Source of the DNA: Oceanibaculum pacificum
Lineage (GTDB): Bacteria; Pseudomonadota; Alphaproteobacteria; Oceanibaculales; Oceanibaculaceae
Assembly: GCF_001618175.1 (NCBI RefSeq)
Contig: NZ_LPXN01000098.1
Location: 1-47,155 of the forward strand
DNA: 47,155 nt
Direction: 5' to 3'
This document shows positions 38,039 through 47,155 of the stretch, piece after piece. Within the stretch, counting starts at the first letter, position 1, and each line of letters starts with the position of its first letter. The translations under genes and the position numbers were made by a program. The notes under the pieces are model-generated. The model was given only the letters and a program-made list of their open reading frames with translations. It searched no databases and was not told the DNA's origin.

Positions 38039-39328
38039 TCAATCCGCGAAGGGATCGCGCATCAAGATCGTATCGTCGCGATCCGGGCTGGTCGACAGCA
38101 GCGCTACCGGGGCCTCGATCAGCTCCTCGATCCGGCGGATATATTTGATCGCCGTGGCCGGCAGATCCTTGTAGCTGCGCGCGCCCTGGGTGCTGTCCTG
38201 CCAGCCCACGAAACTCTCATAGATCGGCTCCACCGCCGCCTGCGCCGCCTTGCCGGCGGGAAAGTGGTCGTACTCCTTGCCGTCATGGCGGTAACCGACG
38301 CAGACCTTGATCTCGTCGAACCCGTCCAGCACGTCCAGCTTGGTCAGCGCGATGCCGGTGATGCCGCCGACCTTCACGGCCTGACGCACCATGACGGCGT
38401 CGAACCAGCCGCAGCGGCGCTTGCGTCCGGTGACCACACCGAACTCGCGACCGCGCTGGCCCAGCCGCTCGCCGATATCGTTCAGCTGTTCGGTCGGGAA
38501 CGGGCCGGAACCGACGCGCGTGGTATAGGCCTTGGTGATGCCCAGCACATAGCCGACCGACCCTGGACCGACACCGGACCCGCTGGCCGCCTGCCCCGCC
38601 ACCGTATTGGACGAGGTGACGTAGGGGTAAGTGCCGTGGTCGATATCGAGCATGGTGCCCTGCGCGCCCTCGAACAGCACGCGCTTGCCCTGCTTGCGGG
38701 CCTCTTCCAAATGCTTCCAGACATTGCCGGCATAGGGCAGCAGCTTGGGTGCTATCTCCCGCAGGGCGGCCAGCAGCTCGGCCGCATCAAGCTCCTCCAT
38801 GCCCAGGCCGCGCAGGAAGGCGTTGTGATACTCGACCAGATCCTGGACCTTCTCGGCCAGCACCTCCGGCTCCAGCAGGTCGCATACTCGGATCGCGCGC
38901 CGGCCGACCTTGTCCTCATAGGCCGGGCCGATGCCGCGACCGGTGGTGCCGATCTTGCGGGCCCCCTTGGCTTCTTCGCGGGCCTGGTCGATGCGCTGAT
39001 GCAGCGGCAAGATCAGCGCCGCATTGTCGGCGACCATCAGCTTATCCGGCGTGATATTCAGCCCCTGCTCGCGCACCGTCTCGATCTCGCGCAGCAGCGC
39101 CCAGGGGTCGACCACCACGCCATTGCCGATGATCGACAGCTTGCCGCGCACCAGGCCAGAGGGCAGCAGGCTCAGCTTATAGGTCTGGGCGCCGCAGACG
39201 ATGGTGTGGCCGGCATTATGGCCGCCCTGGAAGCGCACGACGACATCCGCGCGCTCCGACAGCCAATCGACGATCTTGCCTTTGCCTTCATCGCCCCACT
39301 GGGCGCCGATGACCGCTACATTGGACAT
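38039..39328 (-). CDS. purA: Adenylosuccinate synthetase
   Basis: Joins IMP and aspartate with GTP to form adenylosuccinate, the first step from IMP to AMP, 429 aa. The P-loop-like QWGDEGKGK (10-18) with catalytic Asp13, and His41 in GGHNAGHT, are intact. [14 protein letters not shown] and [11 protein letters not shown]-type loops are present. The gene follows hisZ by 37 bases on the same strand. Note that guaB/guaA, the competing IMP branch, are also in this window but on a separate unit. Confidence 0.98.
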   Translation of the reverse strand: MSNVAVIGAQWGDEGKGKIVDWLSERADVVVRFQGGHNAGHTIVCGAQTYKLSLLPSGLVRGKLSIIGNGVVVDPWALLREIETVREQGLNITPDKLMVADNAALILPLHQRIDQAREEAKGARKIGTTGRGIGPAYEDKVGRRAIRVCDLLEPEVLAEKVQDLVEYHNAFLRGLGMEELDAAELLAALREIAPKLLPYAGNVWKHLEEARKQGKRVLFEGAQGTMLDIDHGTYPYVTSSNTVAGQAASGSGVGPGSVGYVLGITKAYTTRVGSGPFPTEQLNDIGERLGQRGREFGVVTGRKRRCGWFDAVMVRQAVKVGGITGIALTKLDVLDGFDEIKVCVGYRHDGKEYDHFPAGKAAQAAVEPIYESFVGWQDSTQGARSYKDLPATAIKYIRRIEELIEAPVALLSTSPDRDDTILMRDPFAD

Positions 39329-39365
39329 GGTTCTTCCTGGCTTCGTGCTGTTTCAGGACAGGATT

Positions 39366-40520
39366 CTAGAGAGCGACGATCTGGTCGCCGGACAGGCGAT
39401 GGGTGCAGTGCAGGCGCTTCGCCTCGGCCGCGCTGTCGGCCACGGGCTCCAGCCCGGCAAGCGTGGTCCACCCCTCGGCGCGCAGCCTGTCGGCGGCGTC
39501 GCGGGCGGTGCCGTAGGGCAGGAACAGGGTGCGGGCCGCCTCCGCCTCGGGCAGGGCGCGCAGCACCGTATCCATATAGAGGGTAAAGCCGGTCGCCGGC
39601 TCCTGCGCCGCACCGGCCAGGTACCGGCCGCCACGCCCCAGCTCGCCCCGGATGCCGCGGGCGAACAGGCTGAAGCTGATGCCGGTATGGTATTCGAAAC
39701 CGCGATTCTCGACCGGATCGACGGTGATGGTCAGCCCCGGCACCGCCGCCTTGATCAGTTCGACCACCTGGCGCAGCCGGTCCAGCACCTGCAACGCGGC
39801 CGGCGGCAGATCGATGGCGGACAGCCGCTCGAACGCCCGCGCAACCGGGCCACTGGCCTCCAGCAGCCTTGCCAGCGTCTCGCCCACACGACCATCCAGG
39901 GCGGTCACCTCGGCCGCGTCCTTGCGATCCAGGGCCGCGCGCAGCGGGCCGAAAAGGGCCGGGTCGAGCGTCGCGGCAGCCAGCACGGCCGGCACCAGCG
40001 GCGGCACCATCAGATCGAGGGACAGATTCTTTACGCCGACCGCGCCCAGCGCCTCGGCCGCCAGCACGGCCACTTCGGCATCGGCGGCGGCGGACGCGCT
40101 GCCGATCAGCTCCGCGCCGACCTGGGCGAATTGCCGTTCCGGCGAAAGCTGGGAGCCCAGCACGCGCAGCACCTCGCCGGCATAGCTGAGGCGCAAGGGG
40201 CGCGGCGCCTTGGCCAGGCGCGTGGTGGCGACGCGGGCGACCTGCATGGTCATGTCGGCGCGCACGCCCATCATCCGCTGCGACACCGGGTCCATGATGC
40301 GGAAGATGCGGGTGCTCATCTTCGGGCTGGCCCCCTCCAGGAGGCTTGCCTCGAATTCCACCAGCGGCGGTTTCACCGGCTGGTAGCCATAACCGCCGAA
40401 GCAGCCCAGCAGGGTCTTGATGGCCAGCGATTCCTGCGCTGCTTCCGGGGGAAGCACGTCGCGCAGGCCATTGGGCAGCAGGGCGCGCTGACCGGCCTCG
40501 CCGGCGGGATGCGCCGTCAC
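39366..40520 (-). CDS. hisZ: ATP phosphoribosyltransferase regulatory subunit HisZ
   Basis: Paralogue of histidyl-tRNA synthetase that activates the short form of HisG in histidine biosynthesis, 384 aa. The class II synthetase-like core is seen (LPNGLRDVLPPEAA at the N-terminus, MGVRADMTMQVAR as motif 2-like). The ends of HisRS, including the anticodon-binding domain, are missing, as in HisZ. The start is GTG with a GGAGG site 8 bases upstream. The hisZ-purA neighbourhood is common in alphaproteobacteria. A short HisG gene is expected elsewhere in the genome. Confidence 0.92.
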   Translation of the reverse strand: MTAHPAGEAGQRALLPNGLRDVLPPEAAQESLAIKTLLGCFGGYGYQPVKPPLVEFEASLLEGASPKMSTRIFRIMDPVSQRMMGVRADMTMQVARVATTRLAKAPRPLRLSYAGEVLRVLGSQLSPERQFAQVGAELIGSASAAADAEVAVLAAEALGAVGVKNLSLDLMVPPLVPAVLAAATLDPALFGPLRAALDRKDAAEVTALDGRVGETLARLLEASGPVARAFERLSAIDLPPAALQVLDRLRQVVELIKAAVPGLTITVDPVENRGFEYHTGISFSLFARGIRGELGRGGRYLAGAAQEPATGFTLYMDTVLRALPEAEAARTLFLPYGTARDAADRLRAEGWTTLAGLEPVADSAAEAKRLHCTHRLSGDQIVAL

Positions 40521-40628
40521 CGTAAGATCCTCCGAAGATTCCGAAATCCGCCCGCTTACCTAGCGGTTTTGCCCCGCCGGGGCAAACGGAAATCGGAATC
40601 GACGGAACAGGGAGATTGCGCCCGACGC

Positions 40629-42605
40629 CTAGAACCGCGTACGCACGCCGACCAGGGCGGTGAGGCCGCGGGCGGCGAAGCCGTTGACCGGTTCGTAGGT
40701 GCGGTCGAACAGATTATGCACCTTGCCGAACAGGGTGACATCCTCGCGGATATCGTAGTTCGCCGACAAATTCACCAGCGTGTAGGAGCCGACCTCGTTG
40801 GTGCCGAGGAAATTGCCGGAATCGTCGTAGGTCACGTCATTGCGCGGGCCGACATAGACTACCTCCGGCCCGAAGGACAGCGCCGAGGTCGGATAGAAAT
40901 CGACCGACAGCGCGCCCTGGTGACGCGGGCGTCGGGCCAGCATCTGGCCGGTCGCCTCGTTGCGGGCCTGCATCCAGGTGTGGCTGAGGCGGCCGCCGAT
41001 CCAATCGGCCGGACGCACGGCAATGAAGCTCTCCACACCCTGGATCGAGGCCTCGCCGACATTCATCATGGTCTGGTTCACGAAGTCGTTCGTGATCAGA
41101 TCCTCAATGTCATTGTCGAAATAGGTCATGCCGAAGGTGACCGCCTTGGCGCGGCCGGCGACCGGCACGCTGGTCTCGAAGCCCAGCTCCCAGCCGAAGG
41201 ATTCCTCCGGCCGCAAATCGGGATTGCCGCGATAGCCGTAATTATCGATGCCGAACCGGTCGAACAGCGTCGGGGCCTTGAAGGCGGCGCCGAACGAACC
41301 GGTGAAGCGGGTCAGGATTTCCGGAACGGCGTAGGATGCGCCCAGCCGATAGGTCAGCGTCTCGTCATAATCGCCGGGTATCTCGTAGCGCAGGCCGGCT
41401 GTCAGGTCGAGGCGCTCGCCCACGCGCGTCTGCATGTTGGTGTAAAGCGCGTAATCGGTGGTGGAATCGTCCAGCGACTGGGTGAAGGGACCGAAGGCGG
41501 ACACCGTGCTGGTGCTGGTCTCCACCGTGTCATGCGCGCCAGACGTGCCGAACACGAACACCGTGTCGCTGAGGCCGCCAATGGCCCCGGCGCGATAGGT
41601 ATTCTGAAAATCGACGAAGCTGCGCACCGATTCGTAGCTATCGTCGGTGAAATCGACGCTGTTGGCATCCGGCCGGTTGGTGAAACGGCGCTCGTGCCGG
41701 CTCTGGCCGATATCGATGCGCGAGGTCAGCGCGCCGTCCAGACCGTAGATTTCCCCACCGACCTTGTAGAGGAAATGCTCGTTCTCGCCGGTATAGTTCG
41801 GGTCGTCCATCGGCACGCTGTCGAGGTCGAACTCATTCTTGCGATAGCGCACCAACCCGTCGACACGGCCGATATTGCCGATGTCGTAGCCCACCTTGCC
41901 GGTCAGCGTGGTCATGGTGGCGCCGTCATCCTCGCCGATGCTGGTGGCCAGGCGCGACGGGGTGTTGTTCTCCCCATCCGTGGTGAAGCCCTCGGCGCTG
42001 AACATGTAATCGAAGCCATCGATCCTGCCGCGCATGCCGACCTGCCCCTGGAAGGTGCTCTGCGTGCCGGCGACCGCCTGGCCGAAGAACTCGGCCGGCT
42101 TGCTGCCGCTGTTGCGGGTGATCAGATTGATGACGCCGCCGATGGCGTTGCTGCCATACAGGCTGGAGGCCGGGCCGCGCAGCACCTCGATGCGCTCCAG
42201 GTCGCCCAGCAGATCGTCGCCGAAATTATAGGCCGCCCCCGGCCCCGAGGGATCATTCACCGGGATGCCGTCGACCAGCACCAGCACATGGTCGCTGTTC
42301 GAGCCACGCACGAAGACCGAGGTTTGCTGGCCGACGCCGCCGGACGGCACGACGCTGATGCCCGGCACGCTGCGCAGCGCATCGCCGACGGTCTGGTGGC
42401 CACGCAGCTCCATCTCCGCCCGGTCGATCACGGTGACCTGGGCAGGGACGCGCTCTATCTGGGTTTCGACGCGGGTGGCGGTAACGACCACGCCGGGCAG
42501 TTGCGCGGTCTGGCCGGCTTGCGCGCCGCTCTGGGCCGCAGCCTCGACGCTATAGCCGGCCGCGCAGGCGATCCCGCCGGCGACCAGCAGCTTTTTGATT
42601 TTCAT
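40629..42605 (-). CDS. btuB: TonB-dependent vitamin B12 receptor BtuB
   Basis: Outer membrane cobalamin transporter, 658 aa from ATG 42605, which has a GGAG site. The frame is open upstream to 42701, but the signal peptide MKIKKLLVAGGIACAAGYSVEAAAQ starts here. The TonB box (LPGVVVTATRVE), the plug (PGISVVPSGGVGQQTSVFVRG, LRGPASSLYGSNAIGGVINLITR) and a barrel ending in VGVRTRF are complete. A cobalamin riboswitch lies in the leader, which makes B12 the substrate rather than another vitamin or siderophore. No other B12 uptake gene is in the window. Confidence 0.95.
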   Translation of the reverse strand: MKIKKLLVAGGIACAAGYSVEAAAQSGAQAGQTAQLPGVVVTATRVETQIERVPAQVTVIDRAEMELRGHQTVGDALRSVPGISVVPSGGVGQQTSVFVRGSNSDHVLVLVDGIPVNDPSGPGAAYNFGDDLLGDLERIEVLRGPASSLYGSNAIGGVINLITRNSGSKPAEFFGQAVAGTQSTFQGQVGMRGRIDGFDYMFSAEGFTTDGENNTPSRLATSIGEDDGATMTTLTGKVGYDIGNIGRVDGLVRYRKNEFDLDSVPMDDPNYTGENEHFLYKVGGEIYGLDGALTSRIDIGQSRHERRFTNRPDANSVDFTDDSYESVRSFVDFQNTYRAGAIGGLSDTVFVFGTSGAHDTVETSTSTVSAFGPFTQSLDDSTTDYALYTNMQTRVGERLDLTAGLRYEIPGDYDETLTYRLGASYAVPEILTRFTGSFGAAFKAPTLFDRFGIDNYGYRGNPDLRPEESFGWELGFETSVPVAGRAKAVTFGMTYFDNDIEDLITNDFVNQTMMNVGEASIQGVESFIAVRPADWIGGRLSHTWMQARNEATGQMLARRPRHQGALSVDFYPTSALSFGPEVVYVGPRNDVTYDDSGNFLGTNEVGSYTLVNLSANYDIREDVTLFGKVHNLFDRTYEPVNGFAARGLTALVGVRTRF

Positions 42606-42798
42606 TGAGGACTCCATCGATGTGGGACGCGTCGGATTGGTTTTGACCGACGGCATCCATGACAGAGTCCTGGACCTGATATCCCCGCTTACGCATGACA
42701 TCCCCCCTCAGCCGGCGACAACCCGTTTCTGGATTGGCGTCACCGCATCGGACAGCCTTACCTTCGATCCACCCGATCGACGGTCGCGGGACGTACTC

Positions 42799-42981
42799 GT
42801 GACGGCAGGTCTCCTGACTTGCGGGTCGTTGCCCCGGCCCTGCCTTCCCGGTTTCCCAGTGGCATGTAAGGACCGGCGCTCGCCGCCTACAGTTGCGGGG
42901 GCAGTCGCGGCATGGACCCTTGCCATTTCTGGCGCGGGCCGCACCGCGTTCCCTTTTCATCCCGTTACCGGGAACCATCAC
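42799..42981 (-). promoter_or_regulatory. Cobalamin riboswitch upstream of btuB
   Basis: On the minus strand the leader has GTGATGG near its start and CCGTCAC at its end (P1 pairing), AAAAGGGAACGCGGTGC, GCCGCGACTGCCCCCGCAACTG, the GCCACTG element (42857-42863) and the B12 box AGGAGACCTGCC (42804-42815). The order and spacing are those of a class I cobalamin riboswitch. About 190 bases separate it from the btuB ATG. Nothing else is found in 42606-42798 except an open in-frame extension of btuB. Confidence 0.95.
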
Positions 42982-43091
42982 TGTGGCGGAGTTTAGGCGG
43001 GCCATCCCTGGCTGTCTATCTCCATGACAAATCGGCCAGCCGCGGGCTAATCTGCCCGCCATACCCGTACCAAGCCCGCTCAGGAGCATCG

Positions 43092-43709
43092 ATGTTCTAC
43101 GAACCCGACAAGAAAAATCACGGCCTGCCGCGCGACCCGTTCAAGTCGCTGGTGGTGCCCCGACCGATCGGCTGGATTTCCACGCTCGACGAGCAGGGCC
43201 GCCCGAACCTGGCGCCCTACAGCTTCTTCAACGCCGTCGCCTCCGACCCGCCTTGCGTGATGTTCGCCGCCGGTCTGCGCCCGAAATCGCCCGAGTTGAA
43301 GGACAGCCACCGCAATGCCGAGAAGACCGGCGAATTCGTGGTGAATCTGGCGACCTACGATCTGCGGCTGCAGATGAACCAGTCCTCCGCACCGGTCGAG
43401 GCCGGCGTGAACGAGTTCGAGACCTCCGGCCTGGAGACGCTGCCCTCCAGCTTCGTGAAGCCGCCGCGCGTGAAGGGATCGCCGGTGCATCTGGAATGCA
43501 AATATCTGCAGACCGTGGAAATGCCGAGCTGGGAGGCCGGTCGCGGCAATTACGTGATCTTCGGCCGGGTGATCGGCATCCATATCGACGACACGGTCAT
43601 CACCGAGGATGGCTTCGTCGACGTCACCCGCTTCCGCCCGATCTCCCGCCTCGGCTACATGGAATACGCCGTGGTGAACGAGGTGTTCTCTCTCGACCGG
43701 CCAAAGTAA
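43092..43709 (+). CDS. Flavin reductase-like, FMN-binding split-barrel protein
   Basis: Protein of 205 aa from ATG 43092 with an AGGAG site. The frame is open upstream to 42912, but that part is opposite the riboswitch. It belongs to the DIM6/NTAB flavin reductase-like family: LVVPRPIGWISTLDEQGRPNLAPYSFFNAVASDPP is the FMN-binding start of the split barrel. It may supply reduced flavin or be a flavoprotein of unknown use. It is divergent from btuB. The substrate is unknown, and it could also act with the nearby hydantoin genes, though that is speculative. Confidence 0.88.
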   Translation: MFYEPDKKNHGLPRDPFKSLVVPRPIGWISTLDEQGRPNLAPYSFFNAVASDPPCVMFAAGLRPKSPELKDSHRNAEKTGEFVVNLATYDLRLQMNQSSAPVEAGVNEFETSGLETLPSSFVKPPRVKGSPVHLECKYLQTVEMPSWEAGRGNYVIFGRVIGIHIDDTVITEDGFVDVTRFRPISRLGYMEYAVVNEVFSLDRPK

Positions 43710-43726
43710 GGGAGAGCCCTATCCTT

Positions 43727-43815
43727 GTCATGCCCGGGCTTGACCCGGGCATCCAGCAACCGAGACATCGGTGGCGAAGCGCCGCCCTGGATTGCCGGGT
43801 CAAGCCCGGCAATGA
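43727..43815. repeat. Palindromic intergenic repeat with two mirrored hairpins
   Basis: Two hairpins, TGCCCGGG-CTTGA-CCCGGGCA (43731-43751) and TTGCCGGG-TCAAG-CCCGGCAA (43792-43812), are mirror images: the loops and outer arms (GTCAT..ATCCA, TGGAT..ATGAC) are complementary, so the whole forms a long inverted repeat. Such elements are widespread between genes in alphaproteobacteria. It sits between convergent genes and may end transcription from both sides. Confidence 0.75.
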
Positions 43816-43838
43816 CGCTGGAGAAGAGCCAGTCGGGC

Positions 43839-44600
43839 CTACTCCGCCGCCCGCTTGTGCACCGGGCCGGGGGCATTCGCGGCGAAGGCGCCGGTATAGG
43901 GCTTCTCGCGCGGCGGGGCGTAGGAGACGATCTTCGAGGTGCCGAGGCCAAGACCGGCCAGCGCCTCGACCATCTTGACCGCGACGGTGACGCCATCCAT
44001 CACCGGAATGCCGGTTTCCTGCGTCAGCCGCTGGGCGAGGTCGACCATGCCGGCGCAGCCGAGCAGCACGCATTCCGCGCCATCTTCCTCAATGGCCTTC
44101 AGCGTTTCCGCCTTCACCTTGTCGGCAGCGCCGGAATGCGCGTCCTCCAGCTCCAGCACCGGCACGCCGGCGGCGCGCACGCTCATCAGCTGATCGATGA
44201 AGCCGTATTTGCGGGCAAGATCGTACTGCACCTTGGCCGAGCGCTTCAGCGTGCTGACGACGGAGAAGCCCTTGCCCAGCATGCTGGCGGCATGCATCGC
44301 CGCCTCGCAGATGCCGATCACCGGGCCGGTCGCGATCTCGCGCGCCGCCTCCAGCCCCGGATCGCGAAAGCAAGCGACGACATAGCCGGCATAGCCGCCC
44401 TCCTCCTCCGCCGCCTTGATGATCTCCAGCATGCCCGGCACGCAAAAGGCGCTGTCATACTGGCTTTCGATGGAGACCGGCCCCTTGTCCGGCTGCACGG
44501 TCACCGTCGTGGTGCCGGGGGCGGCCGCACGGGCGGCGGCATGGCCGATCGTGTCGGTCATCGACTGGGTGGTGTTCGGGTTGATGACCAGAATCTTCAT
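43839..44600 (-). CDS. Asp/Glu/hydantoin racemase family protein
   Basis: Cofactor-independent racemase of 253 aa that likely interconverts D- and L-5-substituted hydantoins. The N-terminus MKILVINPNTTQSMTDTI is the family mark. Both catalytic Cys are present: Cys77 (VVACFRDPGL) and Cys182 (LLGCAGMVD). It follows the hydantoinase gene by 14 bases on the same strand, which supports hydantoin over aspartate as substrate. An allantoin racemase role is an alternative. Confidence 0.9.
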   Translation of the reverse strand: MKILVINPNTTQSMTDTIGHAAARAAAPGTTTVTVQPDKGPVSIESQYDSAFCVPGMLEIIKAAEEEGGYAGYVVACFRDPGLEAAREIATGPVIGICEAAMHAASMLGKGFSVVSTLKRSAKVQYDLARKYGFIDQLMSVRAAGVPVLELEDAHSGAADKVKAETLKAIEEDGAECVLLGCAGMVDLAQRLTQETGIPVMDGVTVAVKMVEALAGLGLGTSKIVSYAPPREKPYTGAFAANAPGPVHKRAAE

Positions 44601-44614
44601 GATCGGCCTCCGGC

Positions 44615-46078
44615 TCAGAACTTGATGTAATCGCCCGATGTCGGGTTGAAACCGTGCACGTTGGTGCCGCGCGGCCGCGCGGTCACCGGCACGTCGCAGC
44701 GCAGGAACTTGCCCTGGCCCGGCTTGGCGAGGATTTCACCATCGTTCCACACCACCTCGCCGCGCACCAGGCTGACGACGGGCCAGCCGGTCACCTCATG
44801 CCCCTCATAAGGCGTGTAGTCCATGTCGTCATGCAGCATGTCGATGGAGATGGTGACCTTCTTCTCCGCGTCCCAGATCGCGATGTCGGCATCGGCGCCC
44901 ACCGCGATGGTGCCCTTGCGCGGATAGAGGCCATACATCTTGGCCGGGTTGGTGCAGCAGAGTGCTACGAACTTGTTGATATCGATGCGGCCGGTCAGCA
45001 CGCCGGCGCTGAACAGCATCGGCATGCGGATTTCCAGGCCGGGCACGCCGTTCGCCACTTTCTTGAAGCTGGTATCGGCACCGCCGACCCGCTTGCCGGT
45101 CGGGCTGTCATAGCGATAGGGCGCATGATCGGAGGAGAATACGTCGAAGGTGCCGTCGGCCAGCCCCTGCCAGACATATTCCTGATTCTCCTTGTCGCGT
45201 GGCGGCGGGGAGCACATGCATTTCGCGCCCTCGAACCCGTCCTTGTCGAGGTCGTCCTCGGTCAGGAACAGATATTGCGGGCAGGTTTCGGCAAAGATCT
45301 TCACGCCACGCGCCTTGGCCTCGCGGATGCGCTCGATGGCTTCCTTGGCCGAGACATGGACCATCAGGATCGGCTGGTCCACCAGCTCCGACAGGGCGAT
45401 GGCGCGGTTGGTCGCCTCGCCCTCGGCGATGTTGGCATGCGCCACGCGGTGGAATTTCGGCGCGGTATGGCCGTACTGGATCAGCTTTTCCGACAGCCAG
45501 GCGATCATGTCGTGATTTTCGGCATGCACCATGACCATCGCGCCCTCGCGCCGGGCGGCGGCCAGCACTTCCAGGAACTGCCGGTCGTTCAGCTTCAGCG
45601 CGTCATAGGTCAGGTAGATTTTGAAGGAGGTATAGCCGTCCTTGATGAGGGCCGGCAGCTCCTGCCCGATCACGCTTTCCGTGGGATCGGAGATGATCAG
45701 GTGGAAGGCATAGTCGGTCATCGCCTGGCCCTCGGCCTTGGCGTGGTACTCCTCGACCGTCTGGCGCAGGCTCTGGCCCTTGAACTGAGCGGCGAAGGGG
45801 ATGATGCCGGTGGTCCCGCCGCACATCGCCGAGCGGGTGCCGGAGAGGAACGTGTCGGCGGTGTAGGCCCCGCTGGAGGAGAGCTGATCGACATGGACAT
45901 GGCTGTCGATGCCGCCGGGCAGCACCAGCTTGCCGCTGGCGTCGATCTCCTTGGCGCCCTTGGCCAGATTGCGGCCCAGCGCCACGATCACGCCATCCTT
46001 CACGCCGACATCGCAGCGGCTGGTATCGCCGGCGGTGACCACCGTGCCGCCGCGGATCACCAGATCGAATTCAGCCAT
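44615..46078 (-). CDS. hydA: Dihydropyrimidinase / D-hydantoinase
   Basis: Zinc-dependent cyclic amidohydrolase of 487 aa opening hydantoin or dihydropyrimidine rings to carbamoyl amino acids. The metal ligands are complete: His60 and His62 (DSHVHVD), carbamylated Lys153 (SFKIYLTY), His185 (VHAEN), His241 (MVHVSAKE) and Asp317 (SSDHAPY). The start ATG 46078 follows GGATGGG; further upstream lies only repeat sequence. The racemase follows directly and a peptide-type ABC ATPase precedes it. No N-carbamoylase is in the window. It may act in pyrimidine breakdown or on hydantoins; the racemase favours the latter. Confidence 0.94.
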   Translation of the reverse strand: MAEFDLVIRGGTVVTAGDTSRCDVGVKDGVIVALGRNLAKGAKEIDASGKLVLPGGIDSHVHVDQLSSSGAYTADTFLSGTRSAMCGGTTGIIPFAAQFKGQSLRQTVEEYHAKAEGQAMTDYAFHLIISDPTESVIGQELPALIKDGYTSFKIYLTYDALKLNDRQFLEVLAAARREGAMVMVHAENHDMIAWLSEKLIQYGHTAPKFHRVAHANIAEGEATNRAIALSELVDQPILMVHVSAKEAIERIREAKARGVKIFAETCPQYLFLTEDDLDKDGFEGAKCMCSPPPRDKENQEYVWQGLADGTFDVFSSDHAPYRYDSPTGKRVGGADTSFKKVANGVPGLEIRMPMLFSAGVLTGRIDINKFVALCCTNPAKMYGLYPRKGTIAVGADADIAIWDAEKKVTISIDMLHDDMDYTPYEGHEVTGWPVVSLVRGEVVWNDGEILAKPGQGKFLRCDVPVTARPRGTNVHGFNPTSGDYIKF

Positions 46079-46100
46079 TGTCCCATCCTTTCCCTGTACC

Positions 46101-46200
46101 CCCTCCCCCTTGACGGGGGAGGGTTGGGGTGGGGGTGAAGCCACACAGCACCGCCGGCGCCATTCCCCCCTCCCTGTCCCTCCCCCGCAAGGGGGGAGGG
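46101..46200. repeat. Two GC-rich hairpins between ABC ATPase and hydantoinase genes
   Basis: CCCTCCCCC-TTGAC-GGGGGAGGG (46101-46123) and CCCTCCCCC-GCAAG-GGGGGAGGG (46178-46200) share identical 9-base arms. They lie between two same-strand genes, the second one 3 bases after the ABC ATPase stop. The related runs GGGTTGGGGTGGGGGTG suggest a dispersed intergenic repeat. They may weaken read-through or protect the upstream message. Confidence 0.6.
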
Positions 46201-46203
46201 GAT

Positions 46204-47155
<952 letters not shown>

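Noticed and set aside
39201-42608. Plus-strand open frame of 1135 codons
   Set aside because: Shadow of hisZ and btuB on the minus strand, both confirmed by family motifs.

Overview
The window reads as chromosomal DNA of a GC-rich alphaproteobacterium, most likely of the Rhodospirillales type. The grounds are an alphaproteobacterial-style RpoH, the short-form HisZ next to PurA, an RluD neighbour resembling an alphaproteobacterial small membrane protein family, a MdtABC-like RND operon, and palindromic repeats of a kind common in this class. Genus cannot be fixed from the sequence alone. Most DNA looks like roughly 65-70% GC. One block (about 2.8-6.0 kb) is clearly poorer in GC: 26 of 60 bases at 4201-4260 and 31 of 60 at 3661-3720 are G/C, against 44 of 60 at 1981-2040.

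Layout: 0-0.3 kb holds repeats and the tail of a broken reading frame. 0.3-1.4 kb is the divergent ohr/ohrR peroxide-defence pair, with an overlapping bidirectional promoter and a palindrome. 1.4-2.8 kb is a CMD/AhpD-like protein translationally coupled to an ECF41-type sigma factor, behind what looks like an ECF41 target promoter. 3.0-6.2 kb is a low-GC three-gene ABC-three-component (ABC-3C) conflict module (PD-(D/E)xK-like nuclease, small middle component, coiled-coil ATPase with a DUF2326-like C-terminus), followed by a coupled small ORF. 6.2-12 kb is a minus-strand housekeeping run: ppx/gppA, rlmE, guaB, a GNAT acetyltransferase, guaA. tRNA-Gln(CTG) follows. 12.6-21.4 kb is a complete tripartite efflux operon, mdtA-mdtB-mdtC-outer membrane factor.

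21.5-24.8 kb has two divergent transglutaminase-like proteins and an epoxide hydrolase. 24.9-27.8 kb is a DevBCA-type ABC exporter facing a PAS-GGDEF diguanylate cyclase. 28.9-31.5 kb holds a small conserved-looking protein and a TonB-dependent siderophore receptor behind Fur-box-like sequence. After tRNA-Glu(CTC) come threonine aldolase, a small membrane protein, rluD and rpoH with a strong terminator. 35.3-37.9 kb encodes a four-helix membrane protein and a large C-terminally anchored protein whose kinase domain lacks catalytic residues (a pseudokinase). 38-40.5 kb is hisZ-purA. 40.6-43 kb is btuB under a cobalamin riboswitch. 43.1-47.2 kb has a flavin reductase-like protein and a hydantoin-use cluster (racemase, hydantoinase, and the 3' part of a peptide-type ABC ATPase running off the window).

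The best candidates for little-described biology are the low-GC ABC-3C module with its fused-looking downstream ORF and the pseudokinase/membrane-protein pair. The regulatory sites before ohr/ohrR, the CMD-ECF41 pair, guaB, mdtA, the siderophore receptor and btuB were read directly from the sequence and are testable.
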